A DNA stretch of 64,000 nucleotides from assembly GCA_965262485.1 (NCBI GenBank), contig OZ253540.1:124001-188000 (forward strand). The letters run 5' to 3'. Of the stretch, positions 1 through 8,850 are shown piece by piece (the first letter of the stretch is position 1; each line of letters begins with the position of its first letter). The notes under the pieces were generated by a model. The model searched no databases. It was not told the origin of the DNA and saw nothing but the letters and a program-made list of their open reading frames with translations. The stretch comes from Bin87 sp965262485 (GTDB lineage: Bacteria > Chloroflexota > Dehalococcoidia > Lucifugimonadales > UBA3495). A program made the position numbers and the translations under genes.

Positions 1-1
1 C

Positions 2-1039
2 GCCATGATGGCCATAATGCTGGAGCAACTGGACCTGCAATCCGGCCACCGCGTCCTTGAGATCGGTGCCGGTTCCGGCTACAACGCGGGTCTGATGGCG
101 CACATAGTCGGCGATTCTGGGCAGGTCACAACAATTGACATCGATGAAGACCTCGTCGAAGGCGCCCGAACCGGCTTGCGGGAGGCCGGCCGGGACGCCG
201 TAACCGTGGTTTGCCGGGACGGAGGCCTGGGGTACCCTGAAAACGCCCCTTACGACAGAATAATTCTGACGGTAGCAGCATGGGATATCGCTCCCGCCTG
301 GAAGGAGCAGTTGAAACCGGGGGGACGGTTGCTCTTACCGTTGGAAGTTGGTCGCAGCGTTCAGAAATCGGTCGCTTTCGACAAAATAGGCGACCAACTG
401 GAAAGCGCCTCGGTCAAGGATTGCGGATTCATGCCCCTCAGGGGCGACTTCGCCAAGCCCCTGGAGTACATTCCTTTGGGCCCGGATCCGGGGCTCGTTG
501 TGTCCGTTGACGATCCAGAAAAAGTGGATGGAGAGGTTGTTTATCGCCTACTGTCAGGCCCGTCTGAATATGCGCCCACCGGGATATATGCAACTCCGGG
601 TGAGGTTATGTTTGGCGGACTGGCTCTCTGGCTCAGTTTGCACGAGCCCGGCTTCTGCGTCCTATCCGCCGAGGATCAGATGGCAGACCGCGGCATCGTG
701 CCAGGTTTGATGGAATTATCAGGGGAGTGGAGAAGATGTTGGACTAATGGATTGCTTGGGGATGAGGGCCTTTGTGTGTTTGCCCGCCCTCCCGATCATT
801 CTTCTTCGGAACAGCCGGGCGTTCCTCAAGCTTTCGAGCTGTATTTACAAGGCTACGGATCATGGACTGATCATGCCGAGCGCCTGATCCAGCAGGTGCG
901 ACGTTGGGAAGCTGCCGGCCGCCCAGCCAACGACCGGATCCGCCTGAGGGCATACCCCATTGACACAGATTATCTCCCGTCGGCGGGCGAGGTTGTGGTG
1001 CGCAAACGATGGACCCAGCTCATCCTGGACTGGGGATAG
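2..1039 (+). CDS. Protein-L-isoaspartate O-methyltransferase-like protein, 5' end outside window
   Basis: The frame is open to the left edge and the first visible residues (AMMAIMLEQLDLQ) correspond to the stretch just before motif I in PCMT proteins, so the true start lies upstream. Motif I reads VLEIGAGSGYNAGLMA, followed by an acidic DIDED loop for SAM ribose and a LKPGGRLLLPL strand typical of the family. PCMT enzymes methylate isoaspartyl residues in damaged proteins. The roughly 200-residue C-terminal extension beyond the methyltransferase fold is longer than in E. coli Pcm and resembles the extended actinobacterial and Chloroflexi forms, which can also be peptide-modifying enzymes. Fold assignment is firm; the substrate is not. 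Confidence 0.8.
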   Translation, partial: AMMAIMLEQLDLQSGHRVLEIGAGSGYNAGLMAHIVGDSGQVTTIDIDEDLVEGARTGLREAGRDAVTVVCRDGGLGYPENAPYDRIILTVAAWDIAPAWKEQLKPGGRLLLPLEVGRSVQKSVAFDKIGDQLESASVKDCGFMPLRGDFAKPLEYIPLGPDPGLVVSVDDPEKVDGEVVYRLLSGPSEYAPTGIYATPGEVMFGGLALWLSLHEPGFCVLSAEDQMADRGIVPGLMELSGEWRRCWTNGLLGDEGLCVFARPPDHSSSEQPGVPQAFELYLQGYGSWTDHAERLIQQVRRWEAAGRPANDRIRLRAYPIDTDYLPSAGEVVVRKRWTQLILDWG

Positions 1040-1054
1040 GATGTGCGAAGTGAT

Positions 1055-1230
1055 TAGGTTCTGTTGACATTTCCAGTCATTCCCGCGAAAGCGGGAATCC
1101 GGAGAGTCGAGAGGTGGCTAATTTCGGGATGGTTATGCTTATTTGGAGCACTGGATTCCGGCTTTCGCCGGAATGACGGTGGTTAGGCGGGAATGACGGT
1201 GGTTAGGCGGGAATGACGGTGGTTAATTTG
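1055..1230. repeat. Palindromic MITE-like repeat with 21-bp tandem repeats
   Basis: An inverted-repeat unit starts with TTGACATTTCC and a stem of the type TCATTCCCGCGAAAGCGGGA. Its partner arm near 1153-1175 has mutated to CCGGCTTTCGCCGG. The right side is extended by about three tandem copies of GGCGGGAATGACGGTGGTTA. It is the same family as the repeats at 3907-4055 and 43384-43536. Confidence 0.75.
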
Positions 1231-1328
1231 GTCCATATGCGACCGCCCGGCCAGGGCTTGCCAAGAATGTTGAGAGTAGATATTAACTTGGGTTATATTG
1301 TTTGGAACCCATTTGAGGAGCCTGCGTA

Positions 1329-2426
1329 ATGGCAAACAAGATTCGCCTGGGGTTTGTTGGTGCGAACGTAAACTCGACCTGGGCTTCGCAGTCGCACTTC
1401 CCGGCGCTGCTGGCCAGTCCGGATGTCGAACTCACCGCAGTCTGCACCACCAGGCACGAGAGCGCGGAAGAGGCTCGCCAAGCCTTTGGAGCGAAGCTCG
1501 CCTTTCACGATTTCCGGACAATGGTGGCGTCGCCGGAGATCGACGCGGTGGCCGTGGTAGTGCGGGTGCCATCCCACTATGAGCCAACGAAGGCTGCCAT
1601 CGAGGCCGGGAAGCACGTCCTCACCGAGTGGCCATTGGGCCGAACCACTGCCGAAGCCGAAGAACTGGCGACCCTTGCTCGAGCCAAAGGCGTGCAAACC
1701 GCAGTAGGTCTGCAATCGCGAGTTAGCCCCGCATTGCTGTATGTCAAGGAGCTGATCGACGTCGGTTACGTGGGCGAGGCGCTGTCTTGTCATGTCACCA
1801 CCATGCGCGACGGCTCGTTGGAACGCCTTTCCAGCAACACCTGGCAGCGCGATGCCAGCCAGGGCGCGAACACCCTGACCATCGCTAACGGGCACGTTAT
1901 TGACGCCTTGCGCTTCGTGTTGGGTAATTTCACCCGCGTGGCGTGCATGGTCACTACCCAGGTGCAGCGGTGGTACGAGACCGATACTCAGCAGTTTGTG
2001 GAGGTCACATCCCCGGACAATGTGCGAGTCAGCGGACAGCTGGAGCGCGGTGCGGCGGCGTCGGTCCATGTCGGAGCCGTCCCCTGGGCCGGCAGCGGCT
2101 TTCGAATGGAGATTTACGGTCGAGAAGGCACGCTGGTCACCACCGGGAGCGTCTCATCCCAACGGGGTGAGATGCTGCGCGTGCAAGGCGCAAAGGCAAG
2201 CCACGAGTTGCAGGACCTGACCATACCCCAGCGTTTCGTGTACGTGCCGGACGACTTTCCCCGCGGAGATCCGTTCAATGTCGGGCAGTTGTATGCCCTG
2301 TTCGCTGAGGCGATCAACACCGGGCAGAGCCGCCTGCCGACATTCGATACCGCGGTTGACCTCCATCGTTTTCTTGATACGATCAAGCAGGCGTCCGATA
2401 CGGGCCGAGAGTTGCCGGTTGCCTGA
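1329..2426 (+). CDS. Gfo/Idh/MocA family oxidoreductase
   Basis: A 365-residue NAD(P)-dependent dehydrogenase of the glucose-fructose oxidoreductase/inositol dehydrogenase family. The N-terminal Rossmann segment IRLGFVGANVNSTWA is followed by DVELTAVCTT. The family EKP-like motif appears as AGKHVLTEWPLGRTTAEA near residue 100, with W replacing the usual K/P context (TEWP). A C-terminal alpha/beta domain follows. A GAGGAG Shine-Dalgarno at about 1315 supports the ATG. Length is normal for the family. The substrate is probably a sugar, polyol or related hydroxy compound but cannot be read from sequence. No operon partner lies on the same strand; the next gene converges. Confidence 0.85.
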   Translation: MANKIRLGFVGANVNSTWASQSHFPALLASPDVELTAVCTTRHESAEEARQAFGAKLAFHDFRTMVASPEIDAVAVVVRVPSHYEPTKAAIEAGKHVLTEWPLGRTTAEAEELATLARAKGVQTAVGLQSRVSPALLYVKELIDVGYVGEALSCHVTTMRDGSLERLSSNTWQRDASQGANTLTIANGHVIDALRFVLGNFTRVACMVTTQVQRWYETDTQQFVEVTSPDNVRVSGQLERGAAASVHVGAVPWAGSGFRMEIYGREGTLVTTGSVSSQRGEMLRVQGAKASHELQDLTIPQRFVYVPDDFPRGDPFNVGQLYALFAEAINTGQSRLPTFDTAVDLHRFLDTIKQASDTGRELPVA

Positions 2427-2546
2427 AGCGTAGATTTCGTACGCCGGCGGTTCCAGTTCTGCTGTCCCTGCCAGAAAATCCGCCGCGTCAAGAAATGCCC
2501 CCGGGAACGCCGGGGGTTGGTTGCCGCTAGGCTTGGTTGGCGGCCC

Positions 2547-3794
2547 TCAGATGACTCCCCGCCCGGCCAGTTCGCGGAGGGTTTGCGGCGCTATTCCCAG
2601 CAGGTCGCAATAGACCAACTCATTATCGTGGCCCACCGGGACCGAACCACGCCAGATCTTGCCTGGCGTCTTGGAAAACTTGGGAACTGGGCCTACGCCT
2701 TTCACCATCCTTCCCAGTTGCGGGTCCTCCCATTCCACGTGCACTCCCCGGGTACGATAATGGGGGTTCTCGGCCATCTCCCGCGCATTCATTATCCGGC
2801 TGCAGCCAACCTGCGCGTCGTTGAAAATCCTGACCACCTCGTCCACCGTCCGGTCTTCCACCCAGCCGCGGAGGATGGCGTCGAACTCGATGCCCTCAGC
2901 GGAATTGACCTCGCGGCGGGCCGAGACCCATTTCTCGTCATCCGGGTCCAGGCCCAGAACACGGCAGACCCTGGAGTAGACCACCGGCCCGACGGCAGCG
3001 ATAACGACCCAACCATCGCTGGCCCGAAAGGTGTCCCAGGGCTGCGCATTCCCGGCCTTGTTGCCGGCCCTTTCCCGTACCAGTCCCAGCTCATGATAGG
3101 CCACCATAGTGCCGGACAAAATACGGTGGACCGCCTCGAATTGAGCAAGGTCGATGACCTGGCCTTGTCCGGTGCGTTGCGCGTAAATGTATGCGGCCAA
3201 TGACGACCACAGGCAAAACAAGGCAGTGATGTAATCCGCCGTCCAGGGCACTGCCCGTGTCGGTGGGTCGGGTTCGGGATTGCCCATCAGATTCATCATG
3301 CCGCCGAAGGCCTGGGCCGTGAAATCATAAGAAGCCCGGTCCACGTATGTCGGATCGCCGTCCTGTCCGTACCCGGACACATGGCAGATTACTATAGCGG
3401 GATTGACTGCCAACACTGCGTTGTCATCCAGTCCCCACTTGTCGTAGGTGCGGGCTTTGGAACTCTCCATCCAAATGTCGGCCCGTTCCACCAGCTTCAG
3501 GAAAATCTCGCGACCTTCCGTCGTGCTGAAGTCCAGGGTGGTGTAATAGGTGTTACGCCGATCCTGTATCCAGGAACTGGCTATCCGACCCCCGTCAGGA
3601 GCCTCGATGGGGAACTCTGCCTCCCTCCAGTCCTCGCCCTTGCCGGGACGCTCGATATGGATCACTTCCGCGCCCATCTCTGCCGCCATCCCGGCAGCCA
3701 CCGGCTCAGCCACGATGGTGCCGGTGGACAGTATGCGCACCCCTTGTAGCGGGCCGAATTGTTCAGGCAATAATGTAGGTTCGGGCGGCCCCAT
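2547..3794 (-). CDS. CaiB/BaiF family III CoA-transferase
   Basis: A protein of about 415 residues with the class III CoA-transferase fold: N-terminal LQGVRILSTGTIVAEPVAAG, then MGAEVIHIERPGKGEDWR, and the segment SYDFTAQAFGGMMNLMGNP around the middle. These enzymes move CoA between organic acids (formyl-, succinyl- or carnitinyl-CoA types). The start at 3794 (MGPPEPTL) is chosen because AAGGAGG lies 6 bases upstream; an earlier ATG at 3836 has no such site. The conserved catalytic Asp of the family probably falls in the RASYDF segment. It converges with the Gfo/Idh gene. The acyl substrate is unknown. Confidence 0.88.
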   Translation of the reverse strand: MGPPEPTLLPEQFGPLQGVRILSTGTIVAEPVAAGMAAEMGAEVIHIERPGKGEDWREAEFPIEAPDGGRIASSWIQDRRNTYYTTLDFSTTEGREIFLKLVERADIWMESSKARTYDKWGLDDNAVLAVNPAIVICHVSGYGQDGDPTYVDRASYDFTAQAFGGMMNLMGNPEPDPPTRAVPWTADYITALFCLWSSLAAYIYAQRTGQGQVIDLAQFEAVHRILSGTMVAYHELGLVRERAGNKAGNAQPWDTFRASDGWVVIAAVGPVVYSRVCRVLGLDPDDEKWVSARREVNSAEGIEFDAILRGWVEDRTVDEVVRIFNDAQVGCSRIMNAREMAENPHYRTRGVHVEWEDPQLGRMVKGVGPVPKFSKTPGKIWRGSVPVGHDNELVYCDLLGIAPQTLRELAGRGVI

Positions 3795-3906
3795 ATACGG
3801 CCTCCTTGAAGGATGTATGGCGACAATCGGACTCAATATATCAGATTAGCGGCCGCCTTTACCCCGATGAGCCTCGGCCAGTGGGACTGGGACTCGCTCT
3901 AATCTA

Positions 3907-4055
3907 GGGTGTGTTGACGAATATCGTCATTCCCGCGAAAGCGGGAATCCAGAGAGCGCAAGATGAAAGAATCAGAACCGTGATTAACGACTTCGACCAC
4001 TGGATTCCCGCTTTCGCGGGAATGACGGGCTGGTTTACTAATTGTCAACAGGCTC
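3907..4055. repeat. MITE with TAGAGCCTGTTGACA-type terminal inverted repeats
   Basis: The roughly 150-bp element is bounded by TA duplications (3905-3906 and 4056-4057). Its ends read GGGTGTGTTGACGAA and, inverted, GAGCCTGTTGACAAT. It contains two long palindromes (TCATTCCCGCGAAAGCGGGA type). The core GATGAAAGAATCAGAACCGT is shared with the copy at 43384-43536. It carries no coding capacity. Confidence 0.85.
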
Positions 4056-4221
4056 TAGTGTCGTCAGCCTGACCTTGATATGCGGCGTTGCGGTCCCACA
4101 GCGAGGAGCCGGGCAGGCTGGGACTGGGCCGGATAGTGGGGCGGGTGGTGTAGTACCTGATGGGCAGCTACACCATCCTGATCTGTTTTTCGGCGGCGGC
4201 GCGGGGCAAAGTGATATCCTC

Positions 4222-4599
4222 CTACCGCCCGGCCGGAGCCGACCAGTTGGTATTGCCCTCCTGCATCTCAAAGGGCGGGGAAGTTGCGGAGACGTAGATT
4301 AACTTTTCCTCTCCGATGTTGCGGATGGAGTGACTGGCGCCCGGCGGCACCAGAATGGCTGTGCCCGGCCCGACTTCTTCCACCTCGTCCCCCACCCGCA
4401 TCGCCCCGCGTCCCTGGACAACCACGTACACCTGCTCCCGCCCATCGTGGGAGTGGACGGCTTGTTCGCTGCCCGGTTCACCTTCAACCCATGTTACGGC
4501 CAGGTTCTCCGACCCGAAATGACCCGAGGCCAAAAGTAAGTGCGACACCTGCCCACCCCGGTGGTTCTGTGGACTCTGATCCAAAGTCTGGATGTTCAT
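4222..4599 (-). CDS. Cupin-domain protein
   Basis: A 125-residue single-domain cupin. Cupin motif 1 appears as EQAVHSHDGREQVYVVVQGRG, giving metal-ligand candidates H, H and E. Motif 2 is VPPGASHSIRNIGEEKLIYV, with its His. Such small cupins bind a metal and act as isomerases, dioxygenases or sugar- or acid-binding proteins. The AGGAG at 10 bases upstream fits the start. It stands alone on its strand. No sign of truncation; function beyond the fold is open. Confidence 0.85.
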   Translation of the reverse strand: MNIQTLDQSPQNHRGGQVSHLLLASGHFGSENLAVTWVEGEPGSEQAVHSHDGREQVYVVVQGRGAMRVGDEVEEVGPGTAILVPPGASHSIRNIGEEKLIYVSATSPPFEMQEGNTNWSAPAGR

Positions 4600-5054
4600 C
4601 GGCTAAGTCTCCTGTTTTGCGTTTGGCATGAAACCTTGGTTTATTGCTCAACCTTTATTCCCGCCAATGCGGGAATCCACTGCACTTCCCATCCTACCAT
4701 CAAGCAAAAGGACGCAGACCTTGACGGTCAAGATAGACGACATCAGTGCTCCATCGGCGGGATACGACCTGCCTGACGGTGTCGTCCGAAACCGACGGCT
4801 TCAAAAGATGAATCTTTCTACGGCTTGATCGAGGCAGACGCCACTGCAGTCGTCGAAACTGCGCTGTGGATCACTGGCAGGCTATCGCTCTGATGGTTTG
4901 TAGGTACACGCGGTAATCGATACCGTTTTGATTCGCACACGTGCCATCATGTGAGCGCGTTGGATCGGTCATTGAGCGCCGGCCAGGATTTCGGACTGCC
5001 ATTACCACATCATTGATGTCGATCCACCACCGGCGCGCCTCCCGCACAACAGGA
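4600..5054. other. Intergenic region, no supported gene
   Basis: About 450 bases without a convincing gene. It holds a half-palindrome (ATTCCCGCCAATGCGGGAAT near 4657-4677) of the dispersed family. Near 4915-4960 there is a diverged match (TTTGATTCGCACACGTGCCAT) to the TCTTATTGATACCC repeat seen at 29.8, 36.6 and 40.8 kb. Confidence 0.5.
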
Positions 5055-6188
5055 CTACCCGGCCACCAGCATCTCGTCGGTGTTGAAGAGCGGCGACAAC
5101 AGCCTGGGGGAGTCGTCGGTGACCAGCACCATGTCCTGCAGGTGCCAGTAGCCGATGTGCGGCTCGAGGGCCACCACCATGCCCTGCTCCAGGACGCGCG
5201 TGCTTGACGGCACCATGTACGGCTCCTGCTGGTGCCACCAGGGACCTACGCCATGCCCGGCCAGGGACACGCTGCCCTGGAACCCGGCTTCGTGGAAACT
5301 GTCGTTGGCAAAGTGGTAGATGTCCGACGCCCGCGCGCCGGGGCGGCACCGCTCGATAGTGGCGCGGTAGATGTCTCTCGTAACTCGGTAAATCCGTTTC
5401 TGTTCGTCGGAGGGCGCACCCACGCAGACGCTCCGAGACTGGTGCCCGGGATAGCCGTTGAGATATGCGATGTAATCGTTGCGGATAATGTCGCCCGCTT
5501 CAAATGCCATATCGCTTTCGCCGCCGTATGCCACGGTGTTGCGGCTGGAGTTCAGGATGCCGTGGGCCCAGTTGGCGCCCCGGCGCAGGCAGCTCTCGAT
5601 TATGCGGCTATGCACCAGCCGTTCCGTGTCGCCGGGTCGAACCGTGGGCAGCACCTCCAGGTACGCTTCGTCCAAAAGCCTGGCTCCGGCTTCGAGCGCC
5701 GCCACCTCTTCGGGCGTCTTGATCCAACGCACCTGTTCCATCAACTCAGTGCTGTCAACGATACGCGCTTTGGGCAGCAACCCGCCAATTTCCTCCCAAC
5801 GGCTCGCACTGATGTAACTCTTCTCGAACCCGATGGTCTCCTCGGCCAGCCCCAGTTGCCGAAGCACATCGGCGGCCCTCTCGTAGGGCGATTCCGCGTA
5901 GTCATCGACGACCTCGATGCGTTCCAGCCACGAGTCGCGGCGGGCCAGCGGGGCGGCGTAGGAGTTCAGCACCATTACCGGCTCGCCCGTCCGCGGCCAC
6001 ACCAGCAGCACCTCACGCGGTGAATCCGGGAACTCCAGGTGCCGCGCCAGCGTGCCGGGATAGGCGAACCCAGCCAGGTAGGTGAAGTTCTTGCCCGAGC
6101 GGGCGACTACGGCCGAAATGCCCGCTTCGTCCATCAGCCGGTGCAGCCGCTCTACGTTTGCGATTATCTTGCCGTGGGCGTTGGCCAT
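5055..6188 (-). CDS. M24 family creatinase / Xaa-Pro aminopeptidase-like protein with altered metal site
   Basis: About 377 residues with an N-terminal creatinase-type domain and a C-terminal pita-bread domain. In M24 metallopeptidases five residues (D, D, H, E, E) bind two metals. Here the first Asp is present (IIRNDYIAYLNGY), but the second aligns with His (GYPGHQSRS). The central His is present in LAGHGVGPWW and the first Glu in VALEPHIGYW. The last Glu is Gln in HLQDMVLVT. The site is therefore incomplete, as in creatinase-type hydrolases that work without metals, and a hydrolase of a small C-N substrate is more likely than a peptidase. The ATG at 6188 is preferred because AAGGAG lies 10 bases upstream; a TTG three codons earlier would sit almost on the site. 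Confidence 0.82.
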   Translation of the reverse strand: MANAHGKIIANVERLHRLMDEAGISAVVARSGKNFTYLAGFAYPGTLARHLEFPDSPREVLLVWPRTGEPVMVLNSYAAPLARRDSWLERIEVVDDYAESPYERAADVLRQLGLAEETIGFEKSYISASRWEEIGGLLPKARIVDSTELMEQVRWIKTPEEVAALEAGARLLDEAYLEVLPTVRPGDTERLVHSRIIESCLRRGANWAHGILNSSRNTVAYGGESDMAFEAGDIIRNDYIAYLNGYPGHQSRSVCVGAPSDEQKRIYRVTRDIYRATIERCRPGARASDIYHFANDSFHEAGFQGSVSLAGHGVGPWWHQQEPYMVPSSTRVLEQGMVVALEPHIGYWHLQDMVLVTDDSPRLLSPLFNTDEMLVAG

Positions 6189-6735
6189 AGCCTTCAATCT
6201 CCTTCCTGGGTAGTGTCATCAAAACAACTCGGTCCAAAGGACTGGCGCTCGGATTGCAAATGCTCAGGAAGCAGGCGTAATTTGTCCTTCGTGGAGGACG
6301 CTTGGCAGCGGTCTCGTACTGTTGTGAGTGGCCCTTGTTTAGCCATCCTGCTCACCTTCCCGTCGCGCCATCGCCCCCGGACCTTTCGGTGGACTCGTAT
6401 TTGAGGAAATCACTTCCTGACGGAAACCATTCTATTAGGGCAATGCGCTGGCAGGACTAATTGTCTATCATCAAACGTACAGTGCCTTCAACTATTCCCC
6501 ATCCTCCCGAACTCCCCGCAGGCTCATGCGTACCCACTTTGTCATTGCGACCCCGTACTCGATGCGGGGGTTGGCAATCTGGTAGCCGTAGCAACGGCGG
6601 CTCACCGACGTGTGTTTAACCTCATCGCGATTGCCGCGTCGCTATGCTTCTCGCAATGACAGATTAATGTGGGTGAGCGTGGCCGCACACGCCTTGTTGT
6701 GCCAATAACGGCGGTCTGATATAAGAGCAAGACCT
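6189..6735. repeat. Intergenic region with inverted-repeat element at 6541-6660
   Basis: The block 6541-6660 begins GTCATTGCGA and ends TCGCAATGAC, an inverted repeat typical of a small non-autonomous element. It contains the palindrome CCCCGTACTCGATGCGGGG at 6551-6569, related to the palindromes at 8.1, 29.5 and 60.5 kb. I see no gene in the rest. Confidence 0.6.
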
Positions 6736-8067
6736 ATGGCGTCCTCTTTGTCGGCTCTCCTCAACCGGCGTCCCAACACCCCCTTTTACTACGGCTGGCT
6801 GGTGCTCGGACTTTCGGGCGCCGGGGCTTTCGTGGCCACCGCGGTGGCGGGGGTGGTGCTGGGAGGAGTGCAGGGCTACATTCTGGAGGACACCAACTGG
6901 CCCCGCACCAGCATCGGGCTGGCCTCCAGCTGTGGCGTTTGGATGTCGGGGGTTTTCGCTCCCTTCGCCGGACGGCTGGCGGACCGGTATGGGCCTCGAT
7001 GGCTGATGCCCATTGGGGTGATTGTCCTGGGGCTGTCCATGGTGGCCATTGGCGGGGTACACGCCGCCTGGCAATTTTTCCTGGCGGCGGTCATCGGTCG
7101 GGCCATCAGCCAGCCCTTCCTCATCGGCGTGGTGCCGCGCACCATGGCGGTCAATTTCTTCAACCGTCGCCGCAACCTGGCCCTGGCCATCACCGGAGTC
7201 TATCGTCCCGTCAGCGGGGCGCTGATCATCCAGGCGTTTTCCATAATCACCGTGTTGGCGAACTGGCGGATGGCCTTCCGGCTGATGGGATTTTTCAGCC
7301 TGTTCCTGGCCGTCCCAATGATGATCGTCATGCGTCGGCGGCCCGAGGACATCGGGCTGCTGCCCGACGGCGCCCGGGCATCGTCCGCAACAGCACCATC
7401 CGACTCCGGTCCAACGGGACGGGCCGGGCACGGAGCGCCACGCCGGACGGAAGTAGAAGAGGTGAGCTGGACCGCCAAAGAGGCAATGCGGTCCAGGGCC
7501 TTCTGGATGGTTTCAATGGTCGCTTTTCTCAACGTGACGGGCAGTTCCGGCCTGGGGTTCAGCCTGGTGCCCTACCTGCACGAGTTTGCGGGGTTGACCA
7601 CTCCGCAGGCGGCGGGGGTGCTGAGCGTTAGCACATTCCTGGCGTTGAGCAGCCTGGTGTGGGGACAGGTGGCGGGAAAGCTGACGCCGCGATGGTGCAT
7701 CGTCGGAGCCATGGCGGTAGCGACGGTGGCGACGCTGGCGTTGCTGCAAGTCAACTCGCTGGCGGCCGCGTATGCCTTCGGGGCGTTTTGGGGCCTGTTC
7801 CACAGCGCGCTGGAAGTGCTGCTGTACATGGTGCTGGCGGACTATTTCGGGCGGAAGTCCTACGGAGCCATCGCCGGGGCGATGCGTCCCTTCGAGGCCG
7901 GCGGGCTGGGACTGGGACAGATTGTGGGGCCAGTAGTGTACGACCAAACGGGCAGCTACTACATCCTGATTCTTTTCGCGGCGGCAGTGCAGGCGATGGC
8001 AATGTGCCTGATGTTGCTGGCGCGGCGTCCGGAGCGGCGGCCACCGCTGGCGGCGGAAACGGCGTAG
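6736..8067 (+). CDS. Major facilitator superfamily transporter
   Basis: A 443-residue polytopic inner-membrane carrier, about 12 predicted helices with a hydrophilic central loop near residues 210-245. The MFS signature after helix 2 reads GRLADRYGPRWLM. The pattern (FYYGWLVLGLSGAGAF at the start, long first periplasmic loop) resembles the oxalate/formate or monocarboxylate antiporter branch, so an organic-acid substrate is a reasonable guess. No strong Shine-Dalgarno is visible. The 3' end abuts an IS4 remnant on the other strand. Confidence 0.88.
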   Translation: MASSLSALLNRRPNTPFYYGWLVLGLSGAGAFVATAVAGVVLGGVQGYILEDTNWPRTSIGLASSCGVWMSGVFAPFAGRLADRYGPRWLMPIGVIVLGLSMVAIGGVHAAWQFFLAAVIGRAISQPFLIGVVPRTMAVNFFNRRRNLALAITGVYRPVSGALIIQAFSIITVLANWRMAFRLMGFFSLFLAVPMMIVMRRRPEDIGLLPDGARASSATAPSDSGPTGRAGHGAPRRTEVEEVSWTAKEAMRSRAFWMVSMVAFLNVTGSSGLGFSLVPYLHEFAGLTTPQAAGVLSVSTFLALSSLVWGQVAGKLTPRWCIVGAMAVATVATLALLQVNSLAAAYAFGAFWGLFHSALEVLLYMVLADYFGRKSYGAIAGAMRPFEAGGLGLGQIVGPVVYDQTGSYYILILFAAAVQAMAMCLMLLARRPERRPPLAAETA

Positions 8068-8089
8068 GCCCTCCCCCTCGGCCGGCGCC

Positions 8090-8620
8090 AGGGGTTGCGG
8101 CGCGTGGGAGCCAGGCGCCCCCGTATCCGGTACGGGGCCGGCTTTGGGCGGCGTCCGCAGGTTACCTGGGGAAATCCTGCGGTCATTGGCGTCTTCCACT
8201 CCGGCGCCGCAGGCCAGGGTAAGCCGGGTCGCCACCGACAACACGAGACAATGCCGGGAGACACGCGCCGGGTCGGTCCGGCGGGTCTTATCCCATTTCC
8301 AGCCCAGGCTCTTGACCGCCTTGAAGCCCAGTTCGATCCAGAAGCGGAGCGCGTACCAACTCACCCCGACCGCTTCCGGCGGAAGGTCGGTGAGGATGAT
8401 CCATGGTTCCTCTGATCAGCGTACCAGACCGCCAGCAGGGTGCAACGGCGTTTGGCGGCGGCGGCGGCGAAGGCGGTACCGCTGCCGACCCACGGGTATC
8501 CGGGGACGGTAAACGAAGGCTCGCGCGGGCAGCCGGCGGCCGCCCTGGGCGCAGAAGGTGCTGTTTTTCGGATACCTCAACAGTGTGATGCCCGCCATGC
8601 TCAAAGTGCTGGAGGTCACC
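8090..8620 (-). pseudogene. IS4-type transposase, 3' fragment with frameshift
   Basis: Read on the minus strand, PGYPWVGSGTAFAAAAKRR leads into CTLLAVWYADQ, then in another frame EEPWIILTDLPPEAV and WYALRFWIELGFKAVKSLGW, ending ARVSRHCLVLSVATR. This order is that of the C-terminal catalytic half of IS4-group transposases. A one-base shift separates WYADQ from EEPWIIL at about 8410. The N-terminal half is missing. A 26-bp palindrome at 8117-8142 sits in the tail. Non-functional remnant. Confidence 0.75.
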
Positions 8621-8763
8621 GGATTACCGATCACGCAGTGTGATATTCATGGTCTTCCTCCCGTCGTGTTACGTGGTTGAGCTCAGTCTTGGTGTCCGTT
8701 ACAAGGTAAAGGTCTCGCCGTCAGGAAAACCTACCGCTGGTGCAGCCAAGCTCTCGCCAAAGT

Positions 8764-8800
8764 AAGACCCCGCAGGCTATTTGGCCTGCGGGGTTCGGGG
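8764..8800 (-). terminator. Probable terminator hairpin for the lipoprotein gene
   Basis: The stem CCCCGCAGGC / GCCTGCGGGG with a short A/T-rich loop lies about 50 bases beyond the lipoprotein stop codon. On the minus strand it is followed by TCTTACTTT, only weakly T-rich. Confidence 0.5.
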
Positions 8801-8850
8801 TTTATGACATTCAGCGGGCAACATCTATCCGACTACCCACCAAATTGTCT

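Noticed and set aside
1055..1230. Tandem GGCGGGAATGACGGTGGTTA units as a CRISPR array
   Set aside because: Only about three contiguous copies without spacers, next to a known palindromic repeat; no cas genes in the window.
7513..8364. A 283-codon minus-strand frame
   Set aside because: Its first ~90 codons are an IS4 transposase relic and the rest is antisense to the MFS gene.
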